In this document: positions 35,161-44,634 of the stretch, in pieces
Layout of the letters: each line of letters starts with the position of its first letter
How positions within the stretch are numbered: the stretch's first letter is position 1
Assembly: GCF_018390735.1 (NCBI RefSeq)
Contig: NZ_JAHBCL010000026.1
Coordinates: forward strand, 1 to 64,000
Length of the DNA: 64,000 nucleotides
From: Fusibacter paucivorans
GTDB taxonomy: Bacteria; Bacillota; Clostridia; Peptostreptococcales; Acidaminobacteraceae
Direction of reading: 5' to 3'
Translations under genes and position numbers: made by a program
Notes under the pieces: model-generated
Seen by the model: the letters and a program-made list of their open reading frames with translations, nothing else
What the model was told of the DNA's origin: nothing
Database searches by the model: none

Positions 35161-38040
35161 TTAACCTCCCAGTGTAAAGCCATTTTTCAAATCGCCCCAT
35201 GTCAGTGTTTTTGAATCTTCCTGATAAGCAATTGTCTTCGGCGTTCCCCATGATAAATCTGTTTGAGCTGCCTGATAGTGCTGAATCTTCTTTGATGTCT
35301 TATCAAATGCCAAAGCGTTGACATATCCACCTGCCACATTTATATAAGTATTTAGCACCATCAAGTCAATATAATTCGTATCTGCCGCTCCCGTCAAACC
35401 GCCTTTTGAGGCAAAATAACTGGATAAGTAATGTTTTGGCGTTACCGATGGCTTCACATCCCGATCATCACTACTGTAAATATAGTTGTGGCGATGACTG
35501 TTATCAATAACGGTAACGGTCATACTGGCATCTGCTGAGCCATTAAATGAAACGGAACCCGTCGCGTCGCCAGTGAGGGTAATATTACGTGCTGTGTGCA
35601 GCTTCATCGCTTCATCCACAACCCCATCACCATCTGCATCATAAACAGACTTGAGCATATCGCCATATCCACCTGTACTTAATGCATTCTGCACAAAAGC
35701 GGTTGTGGCAAGTTGCGTTGAGTTATTGCCTGTTGTTGCAGTAGGCGCTTTAGGAACGCCAGTCAGAGTGGGCGATGCGAGCGGTGCTTTTGCATTCAGA
35801 GCCGTTTGCATCGCTGTCGATACCGGCTTGTCAGCGTCCGCTGTGTTATTAACACTGCCAAGTCCCACCTGCGCTTTTGTGACATTGTGCGGGTTAGTGG
35901 TACTATTGGCATGCGTACTTGCTTCTGTTTTATTAGCGCTGATTTGCGCCTGCAATTTCCCAAGTGCCGTTAAAACGGTATCAGCTGTTGTAATCACGGC
36001 ACTGCTTGCCGTGCTCAGCCCCGTTAATACCGCCGAACGAACACTTGCTGCAAAATCACTGATGATACTTGCAGGATGCGACACAGGATGTACATAATGA
36101 TTCGCTGAATCTTCAATAACATCCAGTTTAAACTTATCCGCCACGCTCATGAAGCCGTTGACATTACCATTCACCGTTCCGTGCGCTGCTCCAGTTGCGC
36201 CAACATGCGATATTGGTGCTTTCGTATTCAACGCCGTCTGCATCGCCGTCGACACTGGTTTGTCAGCGTCTGCTGTGTTATTGACACTGCCAAGTCCCAC
36301 CTGTGCTTTCGTCACAGTATGCGGGTTGGCAGTACTGCTGGCATGCGTACTCGCTTCTGTTTTATTGGCAGTCACTTGTGATTGAAGCTTCCCAAGTGCC
36401 GTTAAAACGGTATCAGCTGTTGTAATCACGGCACCGCTTGCTGTGCTCAGCCCCGTTAATACCGCCAAACGAACACTTGCTGCGAAATCACTAATCGTTG
36501 ATGCGGTTTGCATACCCGTGTGATTGGCACGACTTCGATCTGCGATGTGATAGTGAAGTGTGCTGGCACCACCATCGGTGAGATCTGCTGCATTTGCATC
36601 AGAAATGTTATTGACTTCTGCACTGCTCTCAATGGTGCCTAGCTTCGCTTTATCCGCTGCGGCCATAAGGCCATTTGCAGTGGTTGTCGCCGTTGCTGTA
36701 GAAGCTTTTGCATTCCATGTCGATTTTTCAGCGTCAGTCACAAAGCGATTGGTAGTATTTTGAACGATTATCGCCGGCGAATGCGTTGCGGGATGCACAT
36801 AGTGGTTTGCGGAATCTTCGACGTCATCAAGTTTACTCTTATCATCAGCACTCATAAAACCACTGATGGTATCCGTTGCGTCACCATGTGCTGTTCCAGT
36901 CGCTCCAACATGCGATAGCGGTGCTTTTTGATTTAAAGCCGTTTTCATTGCCGTTGATACGGGTTTGCTCAAATCTGCTGTGTTATCAGCATTGCCAAGT
37001 CCTACCTGCGCCTTTGAAACCGCATGCGGATTATTGGTACTGCCTGCATGCAGATCCGCCTCTGATTTATTAACCGTTACTTGCGCCTGCAATTTCCCAA
37101 AAGCCGTTAAAATCGTATCCGCTGCTGTAATCACTGTATTTGTCGTTGTACTCAGTCCTGTCAATACGGTCGTTCGAACACGTGTGACAAAATCACTGAT
37201 GGTGGCTGACGTCTGCGTCCCCGTATGGTTGGCGCGATTGCGATCTGCCGTGTGATAGTGCAAACTGCTGTCGCTATTTCCTGTCAGTTCAGAAGCAGCA
37301 TCATCTGTTAAGTTGTTTACTTCTGCGCCGGTTTCGATACCGTCCAGTTTGCCTTTCAGCACATCTGAAAAGTCATTGGCTGAGAGGCCGTAGCCTGCCG
37401 CTTTATCAACTTTCGATGCAAGCTGAGCCGTCATGGTAGCCGCAAAATCAGGGTCATTGTCGAGCGCATCTGCAATTTCTTTAAGGGTATCCAGCGCTTC
37501 TGGTGCGGTATCCACGACAAATTGAATGCGCGCATCCGTCTCCGTTTTCGTATAGGTATTGGCTGTATCTGATTTTAACGCGAGCTGTTCATTGACGTAA
37601 CTTTCGTCTGCTTTCTCAGATTCCACTGAGGCAATACGCTCATCATGAAGTGCAATCACAGAATTGTTGGAAGCCTTATAATCAATGACATCCTGCTGTA
37701 CCGCGTGAACAGATGTCTGGAGTGTATTGATATCCTCTGCTTCCACCTGGTCGCCTACTGTTTCATAATTAATGTAGGCTTCTGTCCCCGCATCAAATAC
37801 GCGAATGAACTTTTTCCAGGCACGGTCTGAATCAGTTGTAACAGAATAATTCGTAATCTGTCCGCCCGTAAACTTAGGCCCTCGGTAAATATTGATGGAT
37901 GCCGTTGACACATTATCGTGAATCAAGAAACCTTCGTATTTGCCATTTGTCAGTGTGACATGTTCTTCAACGACATAGTTTCCGGCTTCTTTTTTATTGA
38001 GTTTTTCTTGAAAAATATCTGCATTTTCTGGATAGGCCAT
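35161..38040 (-). CDS. tailocin tail fibre 2, long, with internal repeats
   Basis: 959 aa. Residues 1-120 form a folded N-terminal domain (NGKYEGFLIHDNVSTASINIY) like the BppU/upper-baseplate start of fibres. A coiled-coil part (about 125-190) follows. Residues about 250-780 hold three copies of a shaft module: DF..VR..VLTGLST, TALGKLQ.Q..ANKTEASTH, TNPH.VTKAQVGLG.VNNTADADKPVSTAMQTALN.KAP. A C-terminal domain ends in TWGDLKNGFTLGG. The gene lies between baseplate J and YmfQ, not the usual place for a fibre. RBS GGAGGTG. Confidence 0.82.
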   Translation of the reverse strand: MAYPENADIFQEKLNKKEAGNYVVEEHVTLTNGKYEGFLIHDNVSTASINIYRGPKFTGGQITNYSVTTDSDRAWKKFIRVFDAGTEAYINYETVGDQVEAEDINTLQTSVHAVQQDVIDYKASNNSVIALHDERIASVESEKADESYVNEQLALKSDTANTYTKTETDARIQFVVDTAPEALDTLKEIADALDNDPDFAATMTAQLASKVDKAAGYGLSANDFSDVLKGKLDGIETGAEVNNLTDDAASELTGNSDSSLHYHTADRNRANHTGTQTSATISDFVTRVRTTVLTGLSTTTNTVITAADTILTAFGKLQAQVTVNKSEADLHAGSTNNPHAVSKAQVGLGNADNTADLSKPVSTAMKTALNQKAPLSHVGATGTAHGDATDTISGFMSADDKSKLDDVEDSANHYVHPATHSPAIIVQNTTNRFVTDAEKSTWNAKASTATATTTANGLMAAADKAKLGTIESSAEVNNISDANAADLTDGGASTLHYHIADRSRANHTGMQTASTISDFAASVRLAVLTGLSTASGAVITTADTVLTALGKLQSQVTANKTEASTHASSTANPHTVTKAQVGLGSVNNTADADKPVSTAMQTALNTKAPISHVGATGAAHGTVNGNVNGFMSVADKFKLDVIEDSANHYVHPVSHPASIISDFAASVRSAVLTGLSTASSAVITTADTVLTALGKLQAQISANKTEASTHANSTTNPHNVTKAQVGLGSVNNTADADKPVSTAMQTALNAKAPLASPTLTGVPKAPTATTGNNSTQLATTAFVQNALSTGGYGDMLKSVYDADGDGVVDEAMKLHTARNITLTGDATGSVSFNGSADASMTVTVIDNSHRHNYIYSSDDRDVKPSVTPKHYLSSYFASKGGLTGAADTNYIDLMVLNTYINVAGGYVNALAFDKTSKKIQHYQAAQTDLSWGTPKTIAYQEDSKTLTWGDLKNGFTLGG
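35792..37260 (-). repeat. three diverged DNA repeats coding for fibre shaft modules
   Basis: Units begin near 35792, 36224 and 36929. The first two share long stretches such as the identical segment around 35956-36030 and 36390-36460; the third is more diverged. They encode the VGLG..NTAD..KPVSTAM modules, so length change by recombination is possible. Confidence 0.75.
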
Positions 38041-38042
38041 CG

Positions 38043-39062
38043 TTACACCTCCAAAATCGCGGTCGAAAGTACCGGTACATAGCCGCTGGGAATGCCAATG
38101 TTAACCACTTCGCCATTAATGGTGAGGTCTGTATAATCCAGTACACCCTTAACAGATAACAGAATAGCACCGATTTTGGCATAGCCGACATAGGTCTCCA
38201 TGAGGGCAATGGCTTTCAGATAGGCATCCAGACTTTCAAAAAAAGCTGTTTGGACATCGTTCAACATGTACCCTTCCGCCAGTGTCACCGTTGCCGATAC
38301 ATTGATGTCAACACGCGCTGCCGAAGTCACCGTAACCGCTGCGCCAATGGGACGCACGGATTCAATATAAGCAGCCACCGCTTCAACCAACGCTGCTTCC
38401 GCAGGCTGTTTTTCAGCATTGACAATGGTTACTTTAACGGTACCCGCACCGTTAAAGAGCGGTTCAACCTCTGCGTAACCCACACCATCTACCGCCATTG
38501 CCCAGTTAAAGTAATGCGCCTTGTTGCCGCTCGTCGGCGGATTTTGCATACGCTTAAGCAATTGTTGTTTAACACTTGCAACAGTTTCAATCTCAGTTCC
38601 CGGAATCAAAACCTCTGTGAGCTTTGCGCTGGTAAGTCCTTTGATATAGCCAACGGGGATGAGCTTCCCGAGATTGCTATTTGGTTCAATCCCCGCTGTT
38701 TCACAGGTCATTTCGTAAATACCGTCTGAAATTTTTGACGTTGCCCGATAATATAGCGACCCGCATGAAAAACGTGTTTCCAGTGCAATCTCTTGATTAA
38801 ATTCCCCTTTTGCAATGGCATGCGTTGCCGCTTCGCGCTCAATACCGTACTCAAGCGCACGCGCCAGAACGGTTTCATCATCTGCTGTTTGAATGATACG
38901 ATTGGCGACAATTTGATCGAGTTCAATATACATTTGTCTGATTTCAGCGGCAGAAGGTGCCAAGGCATAAAATGCCAAAGAGCCTTCGCGTTTGTCGATG
39001 GTATCGGGGAGCGCCGCCATCATTCGTTTTAATAGCACGTCATAAGTCATCTCTTCATACAC
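38043..39062 (-). CDS. baseplate J-like wedge protein (XkdT)
   Basis: 339 aa. It matches the Baseplate_J family: a DTIDKREGSLAFYALAPSAAEIRQMY opening, RFSCGSLYYRAT in the first third, NKAHYFNWAMAVDGVGYAEVEP in the centre and the ESVRPIGAAVTVTSA segment. It forms the wedge ring around the hub in contractile tails. Start GTG 39062 overlaps the XkdS stop by one base, with GGAGGTG upstream. Confidence 0.92.
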   Translation of the reverse strand: MYEEMTYDVLLKRMMAALPDTIDKREGSLAFYALAPSAAEIRQMYIELDQIVANRIIQTADDETVLARALEYGIEREAATHAIAKGEFNQEIALETRFSCGSLYYRATSKISDGIYEMTCETAGIEPNSNLGKLIPVGYIKGLTSAKLTEVLIPGTEIETVASVKQQLLKRMQNPPTSGNKAHYFNWAMAVDGVGYAEVEPLFNGAGTVKVTIVNAEKQPAEAALVEAVAAYIESVRPIGAAVTVTSAARVDINVSATVTLAEGYMLNDVQTAFFESLDAYLKAIALMETYVGYAKIGAILLSVKGVLDYTDLTINGEVVNIGIPSGYVPVLSTAILEV

Positions 39063-39454
39063 TACAGCGTCACCTCCTTTGTTACATTTAGATCACCGTA
39101 AATTGTGGAAACGTTAAACGTAAGGATTAACGCCTCCTTCTTGCGATCAAATGAAAAGTTGTCAACAGATTGGATTGTGTCAAGCATCATCAATGCCTCT
39201 GTAATGCGCTGAACGATTGTCGGATAGATGTAATCCATCGACTGACCATAGAGATCATCCAGTTCTACACCAAAGCGCCAAGAATGAATAGCATAGCGGT
39301 AGCGTTCAACGTTTAGTACCGTATAAATCATCTGCCTGACAGCATCAATGCCTTCTATTCGGCCACCCAATTTCTTCGCTTCTAAATCAAGCTGCCATGT
39401 TGATGTCGACCTCGTGGTGATTTCGATATTTTGCAGTTGGCTTTGAGGAATCAT
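39062..39454 (-). CDS. XkdS-like baseplate protein (DUF2634)
   Basis: 130 aa, gp25-like wedge/sheath-initiator type protein. The pattern GRIEGIDAVRQMIYTVLNVERYRYAIHSWRFGVEL is the family mark (lysozyme-like W fold without catalytic role). The start overlaps the previous stop (ATGA). Confidence 0.88.
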   Translation of the reverse strand: MIPQSQLQNIEITTRSTSTWQLDLEAKKLGGRIEGIDAVRQMIYTVLNVERYRYAIHSWRFGVELDDLYGQSMDYIYPTIVQRITEALMMLDTIQSVDNFSFDRKKEALILTFNVSTIYGDLNVTKEVTL

Positions 39455-39702
39455 CCAATCACCTTCCCCAAGACAACAAATTTTTGACCGCCGCCCGCTT
39501 GAAGTAAAACAGCTGTATCCCCTATTTCAAACGCTGCCACAGCATCGGTTCGAATGATAAAATCTTCATCAATCGCCATCTTTTCCGTGGCCACTTCAAA
39601 AGGTGAAAGCGATGAAACGACACCGATGATAATGTCAGCAGGCATACTGGCGTTCACGGCTTCAGTCGCTGCTTTTTTAATGGTTTGCGCTAAATTCATC
39701 AT
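39451..39702 (-). CDS. XkdR-like protein (DUF2577)
   Basis: 83 aa, small OB-like baseplate protein with DEDFIIRTDAVAAFEIGDTAVLLQAGGGQKFVVLGK, typical of DUF2577. ATGA overlaps at both ends show tight coupling with XkdQ and XkdS. Confidence 0.85.
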   Translation of the reverse strand: MMNLAQTIKKAATEAVNASMPADIIIGVVSSLSPFEVATEKMAIDEDFIIRTDAVAAFEIGDTAVLLQAGGGQKFVVLGKVIG

Positions 39703-40637
39703 ATACCTCCCAATAATTTCAACGACATGACATGCAGGTCGCCGGTAAAGCTGTGCTTTACCGAATCGACCACCATGTACTGTTTGATTGCTTCTGAACC
39801 GATGTTTACCATGACTGCCAAACTCGATCCGCCAACAATGCTGACATCTCCGGGGAGATCACTTGCAGAAAAGCTACGGGTACGATGGTTATAAAGTGCC
39901 AGCAATGCCTTTGCTTTGGCATTCGGATTTTCACCTTCTTTTAACGAGCCATCGACATACTTCAGCACGCCCCATTTCTTGATGCTCGCATCATCTTTTG
40001 CAACAGTGGGTTTTATCGTTTCATCGTTTGACTTCACCTCTATGACGTTGTAAGTCTTATCATCAATGGAACTCTCTATGGTAAAATTGGGAATCGCATT
40101 GTTTAAAACGATCCCTGAACGCAGTGATTCGATGTCTTCCAGTACAATTTCGCCATAGTTGTCCCTTAAAATATAAAGCCGATTACTGTTGGTCAGTGTT
40201 AAACTGATCGCCGTACTGATTATGTCAATCAGTGTTGAATCCCGCTCTTTACGAGCTGGAATGACATAGCCTGTATCGACGAGCGCACCCGTTCGCAGAC
40301 CATACTTTTGAGCAATCAGTTCTACTAATCTGTTGAGTTTAATATTTTTATAGTCAAAGCTGTCCTTGTTCTTTAAATACCGCAGCTGGTCATAAGCCGT
40401 CACTTCAATTTTGTCCGCATCTGACTTGGTTTTAAAAACGTAGCCCCTAAAGACGCGATCATCATGAAAAACAAATTCAATTAACGCGCCCTCTTCGACG
40501 GCTAAATTCACATCGTTGATGACGCTGAAGGTCAGCTTTGCAGGAGTCCCATATCGATCACGCTCCAGTGTAACCGTATCGACGGCATCCATGTTATAGA
40601 GACATCCGCTGTGTCCCATTGTAATCATGCTACTCAA
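39699..40637 (-). CDS. XkdQ-like hub protein (phage late control D-like)
   Basis: 312 aa. It resembles XkdQ/YqbQ, the gp27/gpD-like tail hub: FVFHDDRVFRGYVFKTKSDADKIEVTAYDQLRYLKNKDSF in the first half and SLAVMVNIGSEAIKQYMVVDSVKHSF near the end. TTG 40637 with AGGTGAT 5 bp upstream is a good start, 8 bp inside the XkdP gene; ATG 40628 is an alternative. Confidence 0.88.
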   Translation of the reverse strand: MSSMITMGHSGCLYNMDAVDTVTLERDRYGTPAKLTFSVINDVNLAVEEGALIEFVFHDDRVFRGYVFKTKSDADKIEVTAYDQLRYLKNKDSFDYKNIKLNRLVELIAQKYGLRTGALVDTGYVIPARKERDSTLIDIISTAISLTLTNSNRLYILRDNYGEIVLEDIESLRSGIVLNNAIPNFTIESSIDDKTYNVIEVKSNDETIKPTVAKDDASIKKWGVLKYVDGSLKEGENPNAKAKALLALYNHRTRSFSASDLPGDVSIVGGSSLAVMVNIGSEAIKQYMVVDSVKHSFTGDLHVMSLKLLGGI

Positions 40638-41340
40638 AATAGATCACCTGCCCCGGATAAATGCGGTTGGGGTTGGCAATGCCGTTAAGCTTTGCCACTT
40701 CACCGTACTTTTCCCCATTTCCCAGCTCTTTTCGACAAATTGCCCAAAGAGTATCACCGGCTTTCACCGTATAGAATTTAGACGGTTCTTTTGCAATGCG
40801 CGCCTCATTCATCTCATCTGCCGGAATATTGACGGTATCCGAAGATCCGTCTTCCGAAGTGGTTTCTGTTGACGAATCCCTATTCGATGGATTGTTCAGC
40901 CGAGGATCCGGCAATTTTGTAAAGCCGCTTTTCCTGTAGATTTTAAGGCTGATGTCCACCCAAAGATCGAGACCATTTTCAGCACTTTCCTCAATGGTAT
41001 ATGCCTCAAGTGAGACATTGCTGCTCGTGGTAAATCGCGGCAGTCCATTTGGCGTAAGCCTTGAGATGGCAAATGCAAACGGCTGTGATCGCTTCTTGAG
41101 AAGCTCAAAGAGATCGAGATAATAGTTCTGCGGCTGCAGCGCTTCCGGCTCTTCGACAAAAGGGTATGCCATGTGCGGGATGAACAGTTTAAAAGAAATT
41201 GTTGAAAGCCCCGGCTGCTTTAAAACGTTGATTTCACCGCCGCCAAGCAGTTCAAATGTCTTATTGAAGTTTTTAATTTTTGTCGTAATGCTGCTGGGTG
41301 TTACCGGCATGCGAATACCGCCAAAGAAAACACTGTACAT
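40630..41340 (-). CDS. XkdP-like LysM protein of the tail tip
   Basis: 236 aa. The C-terminal LysM domain (FYTVKAGDTLWAICRKELG...NPNRIYPGQVIYFE) follows a spacer and an N-terminal domain with KNFNKTFELLGGGEINVLKQPGLSTISF, as in XkdP/gp53-type proteins. It helps attach the hub to the tube. Start ATG overlaps the tape-measure stop (TAATG). Confidence 0.9.
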   Translation of the reverse strand: MYSVFFGGIRMPVTPSSITTKIKNFNKTFELLGGGEINVLKQPGLSTISFKLFIPHMAYPFVEEPEALQPQNYYLDLFELLKKRSQPFAFAISRLTPNGLPRFTTSSNVSLEAYTIEESAENGLDLWVDISLKIYRKSGFTKLPDPRLNNPSNRDSSTETTSEDGSSDTVNIPADEMNEARIAKEPSKFYTVKAGDTLWAICRKELGNGEKYGEVAKLNGIANPNRIYPGQVIYFE

Positions 41341-43499
41341 TAGTAAACCCCCTCTGCGACCACAGCAAGCTGTTCCGTCAGCTTATCCGTAAAGAATGAA
41401 AGGACGCCATCCAAATCTGCGGTTTCACGAATGTCGCCAAACGTATTCGCCATATCGACTTTTACTTCTGCCGTGGTAAATTGATTGATGACATCTTGTT
41501 CTGCCAAATCGCGCATGTAGCCTAAATCTTCATCGCTAGTCGAAGCACTGTCTGAGTAGCTGGATGTTGGTGAAGCATACGCGCTTCCGACGCCCTCGCC
41601 AGTATAGCGGGAATCGTAGCTGCTGTCGTTCATCTGCTGCATTGCAACGGCATCGTATGAGGATGCTGTGTCTGACGCCGATTCGAATTCAGATACCGAC
41701 GTGGTTTCATGTGCTGCTTTTGCTGCGTTGTACTGATTTTCTCTTTCAACTTTATTGGATTCGTATTCAGCTCTCATCTTTTCAATATTCTGAGTGCGCA
41801 CCTGCCTATTTGAGGCAATTTCAGATTGATAGGCTTCAAGATCCTTATTGCGTGCTTCGATTTGAGCCATTTTTTCTGATTCAATCTCAGCTGCAAATGT
41901 CACTTTTTCAACAGCATCTATTTGTACGCCTGGGATAAGATTGACCACATCGATCAGTGCATTAATCATGTCAATGCCGTTATTGACAATACCTTGAAAG
42001 GTCAACGCCAATTTGATCGCCATCAAATCAAAGGCATTCGCGAGCCCAGTGGCAAATGATTTACCAGCCAGGAGCATGTTTTCAAAGTTAGTCGCTATAT
42101 TATCTTTAAGGATCGCAATGCTTATCCCCATAAATTCCCAGGCATTCAGTGCTGTATTTTTCAGTAGTACCAAAGAAGCTTCTACACCTCCATTTGCTTG
42201 TATCCAACTGTATAGTCGTGCTACGAGAGCACCAATGATTAATGCATACCATACTGCGGGATTCGCCAACATCGCTGTCGCCAAAGCACCAAAAGTCGTT
42301 GCACTTAGTGCATTCATTGCCGCTTGAATAGCCATCGCTGCGCTGAGAACACCTGCGGCTGCTGCCAGTCCATAAAAAACAGGCATCAGTAATGACAAAT
42401 GATCACTTACAAAAGTAGCCCCATTGCTTAACAGGTCAAAGACAGGCTGCATATCCGTTGCAAAGCGCGTTGAAATTTGTGATGATACATCTGAAAAAGT
42501 TGCCGGTATTTCGGCAAATCGCTGGTTTGTTTCACTGGCACTTGCAAACATAGCATTTTTAACAACCTCTGCCGTAATGGCACCTGAGGCCGCCAGTTCA
42601 CTGAGACCATCTGTGCCAACACCCATCGAATCCGCAATTGCTTGTGTCAGCATTGGTGCTGTTTGTAGCAAAGTGTCCATACTGCTGCTGTCAAAACTGC
42701 CTGCTGCCATTGCCTGTGTCAGCGATTCTATCGCCGAAGACTGTTCTTCAATGGTCGCGCCACCAATCTTAAATTGCTTATTCATCTGCTCTGCAAAGGT
42801 TACAATTTCATCACTGCCGGAAAAGGCATCGCCTGCAGAATCACCCAGTGATATGACGGCTGCTGCCGTGTCCTCGTAGGAGGATCGTGAATTTTCGGCA
42901 GCGCCTAAAATGCGATCTTGAAGTACATCTGTACTTTGAAGGCCGTCATTCATATTGTCAATTTTCATTCGCATCGTCGAAAACGAATCTGACATCTCCA
43001 CTAAGTTATCTACACTAAGATCAATCCCAATATCATCTGAAAAACTTAAATAGGCGTCTGCTAATCCTTTTATTAACTTTCTAGCTTCTTCAGCCTGCTT
43101 TTTGATCGCTTCTTGTTCTTCATTTAATTTTTTTGCTTTTGCCGCTGCATCATCAAAATGTTCACTCATTTCAGCCACTGTGTAGTCTACTGCCTCTGCC
43201 TCAGAAGCATCAAAATTTCCAATACGCTGTTGTGCATTGCTTAAATCAATAATCACTTTTGACATCTCCAAATAATGGTCATTGGCAATTGCCACTGCCG
43301 TATTCATGCCGTAAATTGAATCTTCTGCATCGACAATGGCTAACTGAGTTGATTGAAACGATTTTACCGCAGCGGTATTGCTTGCCATCACATTAAATGC
43401 TTCAAATGAATTATTCACACGACTGACAGACGCGTCAATGGCCGACAATGCTACCGGCATGCGATCATATAATTGAATCGCGTTTTCTAACGTACCCAT
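41340..43499 (-). CDS. tape measure protein
   Basis: 719 aa. An N-terminal coiled coil (to about residue 150) is followed by the TMP segment ATIEEQSSAIESLTQAMAAGSFDSSSMDTLLQTAPMLTQAI and the AMFASASETNQRFAEIPATF stretch found in tape measure proteins. A hydrophobic central part and a Ser/Glu-rich end follow. No lytic domain is seen. By the 0.15 nm per residue rule a tail near 105-110 nm is expected, R-pyocin size. ATG 43499 with GAGGTGAT is chosen over GTG 43508. Confidence 0.9.
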   Translation of the reverse strand: MGTLENAIQLYDRMPVALSAIDASVSRVNNSFEAFNVMASNTAAVKSFQSTQLAIVDAEDSIYGMNTAVAIANDHYLEMSKVIIDLSNAQQRIGNFDASEAEAVDYTVAEMSEHFDDAAAKAKKLNEEQEAIKKQAEEARKLIKGLADAYLSFSDDIGIDLSVDNLVEMSDSFSTMRMKIDNMNDGLQSTDVLQDRILGAAENSRSSYEDTAAAVISLGDSAGDAFSGSDEIVTFAEQMNKQFKIGGATIEEQSSAIESLTQAMAAGSFDSSSMDTLLQTAPMLTQAIADSMGVGTDGLSELAASGAITAEVVKNAMFASASETNQRFAEIPATFSDVSSQISTRFATDMQPVFDLLSNGATFVSDHLSLLMPVFYGLAAAAGVLSAAMAIQAAMNALSATTFGALATAMLANPAVWYALIIGALVARLYSWIQANGGVEASLVLLKNTALNAWEFMGISIAILKDNIATNFENMLLAGKSFATGLANAFDLMAIKLALTFQGIVNNGIDMINALIDVVNLIPGVQIDAVEKVTFAAEIESEKMAQIEARNKDLEAYQSEIASNRQVRTQNIEKMRAEYESNKVERENQYNAAKAAHETTSVSEFESASDTASSYDAVAMQQMNDSSYDSRYTGEGVGSAYASPTSSYSDSASTSDEDLGYMRDLAEQDVINQFTTAEVKVDMANTFGDIRETADLDGVLSFFTDKLTEQLAVVAEGVY

Positions 43500-43504
43500 A
43501 ATAA

Positions 43505-44115
43505 TCACCTCGCTTTTTTATTCTTTTTTAGCCTGCTCGCTTCTTTTTTCTCATGTGCAATTTTAAGGTTGATGGATGCCATCATAAATGCCCGTTCTTC
43601 ACGCGGCAGTGCTAAGAATTCAGAAGGCAGCAATCTGAGCTTATGGAGACAGTAATGGGCGTAGTTGGCATCGGCGTCGCCGCCGTCAATTAGTTTTTTG
43701 CTTCTTCAACCAATTCATCCATTGATGTACTGTAACCGTTGATTTCCTGCACTTTCATTTGCAGGTTATTGAGTTCTCCGGGCAGTAACATCTTGCCGAG
43801 TAGATCCTCTGCACACATGACGCCATAGGAGTCTTGCAACTCTTTGCTGTTTAAATCCGGATACTTGATGCAGGCGACACAAAGCTTTGTCAAATACAGA
43901 TCGTAATCCGTATCCTTTGTAAATTGACCGCGTTTGCCCGGTACGGGAACGTGTTTGGTGCTGGATTTGCGGATACTCTTATCCACGTCTGCTGTAATTG
44001 ACTGCAATTGCCATGACACTGGCTCATTATCTATCTTGAAACGCGTTGAAGCGATAAACGCTTCAACGTGTGTCGTCGTTTCAACATTTTGAGCAAGAAA
44101 TGCACTTAAGCTCAT
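43505..44115 (-). CDS. frameshift fusion of the tail assembly chaperone (gpGT-like, XkdN plus extension)
   Basis: A -1 shift at the heptamer on 43693-43699 joins the XkdN frame to a second open frame ending TGA 43505-43507, giving about 203 aa. The extension reads LIDGGDADANYAHYCLHKL and RLLPSEFLALPREERAFMM with a basic tail, the style of second-frame chaperone parts next to tape measure genes. It has no proper start of its own. Long and short chaperone forms are both expected. Confidence 0.85.
43690..44115 (-). CDS. tail assembly chaperone, short form (XkdN-like)
   Basis: 141 aa (MSLSAFLAQNVE...). It contains KHVPVPGKRGQFTKDTDYDLYLTKLC and YGVMCAEDLLGKMLLPGELNNLQMKVQEINGY, matching XkdN/YqbN-type proteins placed between tube and tape measure genes. 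Its last codons, GCA AAA AAC TAA, hold the slippery site. RBS GAGAGGAG. Confidence 0.9.
   Translation of the reverse strand: MSLSAFLAQNVETTTHVEAFIASTRFKIDNEPVSWQLQSITADVDKSIRKSSTKHVPVPGKRGQFTKDTDYDLYLTKLCVACIKYPDLNSKELQDSYGVMCAEDLLGKMLLPGELNNLQMKVQEINGYSTSMDELVEEAKN
43693..43699 (-). promoter_or_regulatory. programmed -1 ribosomal frameshift site A AAA AAC
   Basis: The minus strand reads GC A AAA AAC TAA in the chaperone frame, one of the strongest known X XXY YYZ heptamers, directly before the stop codon. The -1 frame then runs open to 43505. Confidence 0.9.
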
Positions 44116-44137
44116 ATGAAAGACTCCTCTCTGTTCC

Positions 44138-44611
44138 TTAAATCATGCCGGAAAGCATACCAAAGCTTTCTGGGAATTCAAAATCTTCGAATGTAAAACT
44201 GATATCTTCTGACAGGTAATCCCCATCCGCATCAAATTTGGCGAGAATGCCGCCGTCAAGGTTGACACCGACAAGTGTACAGGATTGTCTTCCCGCTGCA
44301 CTGGATGGATCGTCGTTGACCACTTGAATATCAAAGTAGAGGTCTTTACCGGTCTCTTTGTATTTTTTCAAAAGGTCTCTGAAAATTGGCGTATTGTAAT
44401 AGAAGCTGGCAGAACCGGTTCCCGACATCGTCGTGCCTTTGTTGCCCTTCATCACCCTGCCTAAAATCGGCAGCTGCACCTTATTCTTGTCAACACTGGC
44501 CTCTAAATTAATGGCTTGCATAAAGTTGTAGCGGCTCCCGTCAATGATGACGTAGCACTGAGCAAGTGATGCGCTGACGGCATCTGGTGAAATCATTGTC
44601 GTATTTTCCAT
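44138..44611 (-). CDS. tail tube protein (XkdM-like)
   Basis: 157 aa. RYNFMQAINLEASVDKNKVQLPILGRVMKGNKGTTMSGTGSASFYY is the hallmark of the XkdM family that forms the inner tube of contractile tails. ATG 44611 with GGGAGG is used rather than the in-frame start at 44626. It follows the sheath gene as in PBSX. Confidence 0.93.
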   Translation of the reverse strand: MENTTMISPDAVSASLAQCYVIIDGSRYNFMQAINLEASVDKNKVQLPILGRVMKGNKGTTMSGTGSASFYYNTPIFRDLLKKYKETGKDLYFDIQVVNDDPSSAAGRQSCTLVGVNLDGGILAKFDADGDYLSEDISFTFEDFEFPESFGMLSGMI

Positions 44612-44634
44612 ATTATTGCCTCCCACTGTTTACA

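Noticed and set aside
42424-42879. Long plus-strand frame inside the tape measure gene
   Set aside because: Antisense shadow of a strongly coding gene; no start signals.
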